Source: Sporosarcina sp. BP05 (GTDB lineage: Bacteria; Bacillota; Bacilli; Bacillales_A; Planococcaceae). Taken from it: a stretch of DNA of 64,000 nucleotides. Position numbers and translations under genes: made by a program. Location: positions 186,001 through 250,000 of the forward strand of contig NZ_JACFTD010000001.1 of the NCBI RefSeq assembly GCF_014282005.1, given 5' to 3'. Each line of letters starts with the position of its first letter. The stretch's first letter is position 1. The notes under the pieces were generated by a model, which saw only the letters and a list, made by a program, of their open reading frames with translations, did not search any database and was not told the origin of the DNA. This document shows, piece after piece, positions 62,822 to 64,000 of the stretch.

Positions 62822-64000
62822 TCACCTATTGTAAAGGATTTCAAAGGAATTTCCACCTGACTTTTTGGCATCATACATCGCATTATCAGCATTTTTCAAT
62901 ATGGTGGATACAGTTGCCTCAGTGGATAATACAAGTGAAATTCCCATGCTTGCGGTAACGTTCAGCGTAGTATGCTTGATTGACCATTGTGCTTCCATCG
63001 CACGTTGGATATTAATTGCAGTTTCCTTTGCAAGTTCTGCTGTTTCCACCTTAGGTAACAAGAGAATGAATTCATCACCGCCAAGACGGGCAGCAATAGC
63101 GTCTTTGGGTATACTTCCACATAATCTCCTACCGAATTCTATGATTACACAGTCACCTATTTCATGGCCATATTGATCATTGATACCTTTGAAATGGTCG
63201 ATATCCAAAAGAAATACCGTAAAACCATTACCCCCATTCTGAAAATGATCCAATTCCATTAGTAGCTGATCTGTGAAAAATCGACGATTGGGTAAATTCG
63301 TTAAAAAATCACGGTATGCAAAATACTCAAGTTGCTCTTCATGCTTTTTTTGCAACGTAATATCGCGGATAATTATCACCATATGTTTAAACTTATTCCG
63401 TGCATCATAAACTGGAGTGGCCTTTAATTCCGACCAAAGCCATCCATTCAACTTATGCTTTATCCTCAAACGTATACTGCATGTTGTTGCTTCCCGAAGT
63501 GCTTGTACAAAATTCTGTTCCATGCGAGAAACATCTTCCAGATGCACATGCCAAGACAATGATTTCGCAGTGTATTCCGTGGAATCGTACCCGTAAATTT
63601 GGTTACTAGAAGGAGAAACGTAGAGGTACTCCTGCTTGTCATTTATCAACACGATGACGTCCTGGGCATTCTTTGCAATGATCCGAAAATGTTTTTCGCT
63701 TTCAACGAATTTATTGCTCATGTCATCCAGTTCTCTTAAATCCTTCACAATTGCATAAATGCCTACGACTTTATCCCGCACTTCAATCGGTGTGAAGTTG
63801 ACGAGACAGCTGACACTTGCGCCTAATTTCTCAAGAAAGGTTATACGCTGATCATTAAGCCCATACTCCAATACCTGTTGAAATGATTTAATGGAAAAAA
63901 CAGGATCACTTGTATCAAGGAATTCGATAAGTGCCCTACCTTTTAATTCATCTAGCGAATAGCCACTGATTTTTTCAACAGCCGTATTGCCGCTCAGAAT
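62822..64000 (-). CDS. PAS-GGDEF diguanylate cyclase, N-terminal part outside window
   Basis: At least 392 aa; the frame stays open to the right edge, so the start lies beyond it. Two to three PAS/PAC modules (ISGYSLDELKGR at the edge, EKHFRIIAKNAQDVIVLINDKQEYLYVSPSSNQIYGY) then a GGDEF domain with RLGGDEFILLL and DIDHFKGINDQYGHEIGD. The intact GGDEF site predicts c-di-GMP synthesis. I see no EAL domain in the visible part. The 62686-62821 stretch is empty. Confidence 0.92.
   Translation of the reverse strand: MLSGNTAVEKISGYSLDELKGRALIEFLDTSDPVFSIKSFQQVLEYGLNDQRITFLEKLGASVSCLVNFTPIEVRDKVVGIYAIVKDLRELDDMSNKFVESEKHFRIIAKNAQDVIVLINDKQEYLYVSPSSNQIYGYDSTEYTAKSLSWHVHLEDVSRMEQNFVQALREATTCSIRLRIKHKLNGWLWSELKATPVYDARNKFKHMVIIIRDITLQKKHEEQLEYFAYRDFLTNLPNRRFFTDQLLMELDHFQNGGNGFTVFLLDIDHFKGINDQYGHEIGDCVIIEFGRRLCGSIPKDAIAARLGGDEFILLLPKVETAELAKETAINIQRAMEAQWSIKHTTLNVTASMGISLVLSTEATVSTILKNADNAMYDAKKSGGNSFEILYNR

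Noticed and set aside
1..64000. CRISPR arrays, tRNA or rRNA genes
   Set aside because: No regularly spaced identical repeats with unique spacers were seen (the 49-kb modules are adjacent hairpins with diverging stems), and I found no tRNA- or rRNA-like sequence.

Overview
The window looks like chromosomal DNA of an endospore-forming Bacillales bacterium, probably Planococcaceae and Sporosarcina-like. It has moderate GC, many TTG/GTG starts with strong Shine-Dalgarno sequences, spore genes (cwlJ, gerQ, rsfA-like) and long stretches in the same order as the ywi-ywh-ywg-ywf-ywd region of Bacillus subtilis. The genus is an inference from protein resemblance; there is no rRNA here to confirm it.

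Layout: 0-3 kb holds a thiolase fragment and a FadF-type membrane Fe-S oxidoreductase, both preceded by similar TetR-type palindromes (fatty acid degradation). 3.2-13.8 kb is one 13-gene minus-strand cobamide salvage operon behind a cobalamin riboswitch: BtuFCD import with a CbiZ fusion, CbiB, CobD, CobU, CobS, CobC, PduO-type adenosyltransferase and the alpha-ribazole transporter/kinase pair CblT/CblS in place of CobT. It also carries a CobQ that has lost its glutaminase domain and a second, degenerate CobU. 14-31 kb is the B. subtilis-like backbone (argS, ywiB, pbpG, ywhD, tautomerase, ywgA, ywfO, rsfA, lipL, pta, hemQ, cwlJ-gerQ, ywdK, ywdI, ung, pdxK/thiD), interrupted by a Fic gene between duplicated terminators. 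32-53 kb carries bacillithiol genes, threonine catabolism (kbl, tdh), topB, an antiporter, a phospholipase-D-like protein, an ECF sigma factor, a CBS transporter, an M20 peptidase, a nitroreductase and DegV. 54-64 kb is accessory: a mobile-element nest, an amidase, an amino-acid ABC transporter, a lone TnpB with its likely guide-RNA region, orphan immunity-like genes and the start of a PAS-GGDEF protein.

The most striking structure is a ~730 bp element without convincing coding capacity. It occurs twice (31149-31877 and 54042-56382), with terminal inverted repeats beginning CACGTCTGTT, 9-bp target duplications and several strong hairpins. The second copy is split by a 1603-bp insertion with its own inverted repeats (GGCTCTGTTAAA type, resembling IS6-family ends) and a perfect 8-bp target duplication. 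That insertion carries four small genes, mostly membrane proteins, and no transposase. Removing it and one 8-bp duplication leaves 730 bp, against 729 bp for the intact copy. A second system is a two-tier repeat family at 14, 20, 38.8 and 49 kb: ~120-bp GC-rich outer repeats into which ~65-bp double-hairpin modules are inserted. The stems of these modules differ between copies but keep pairing.
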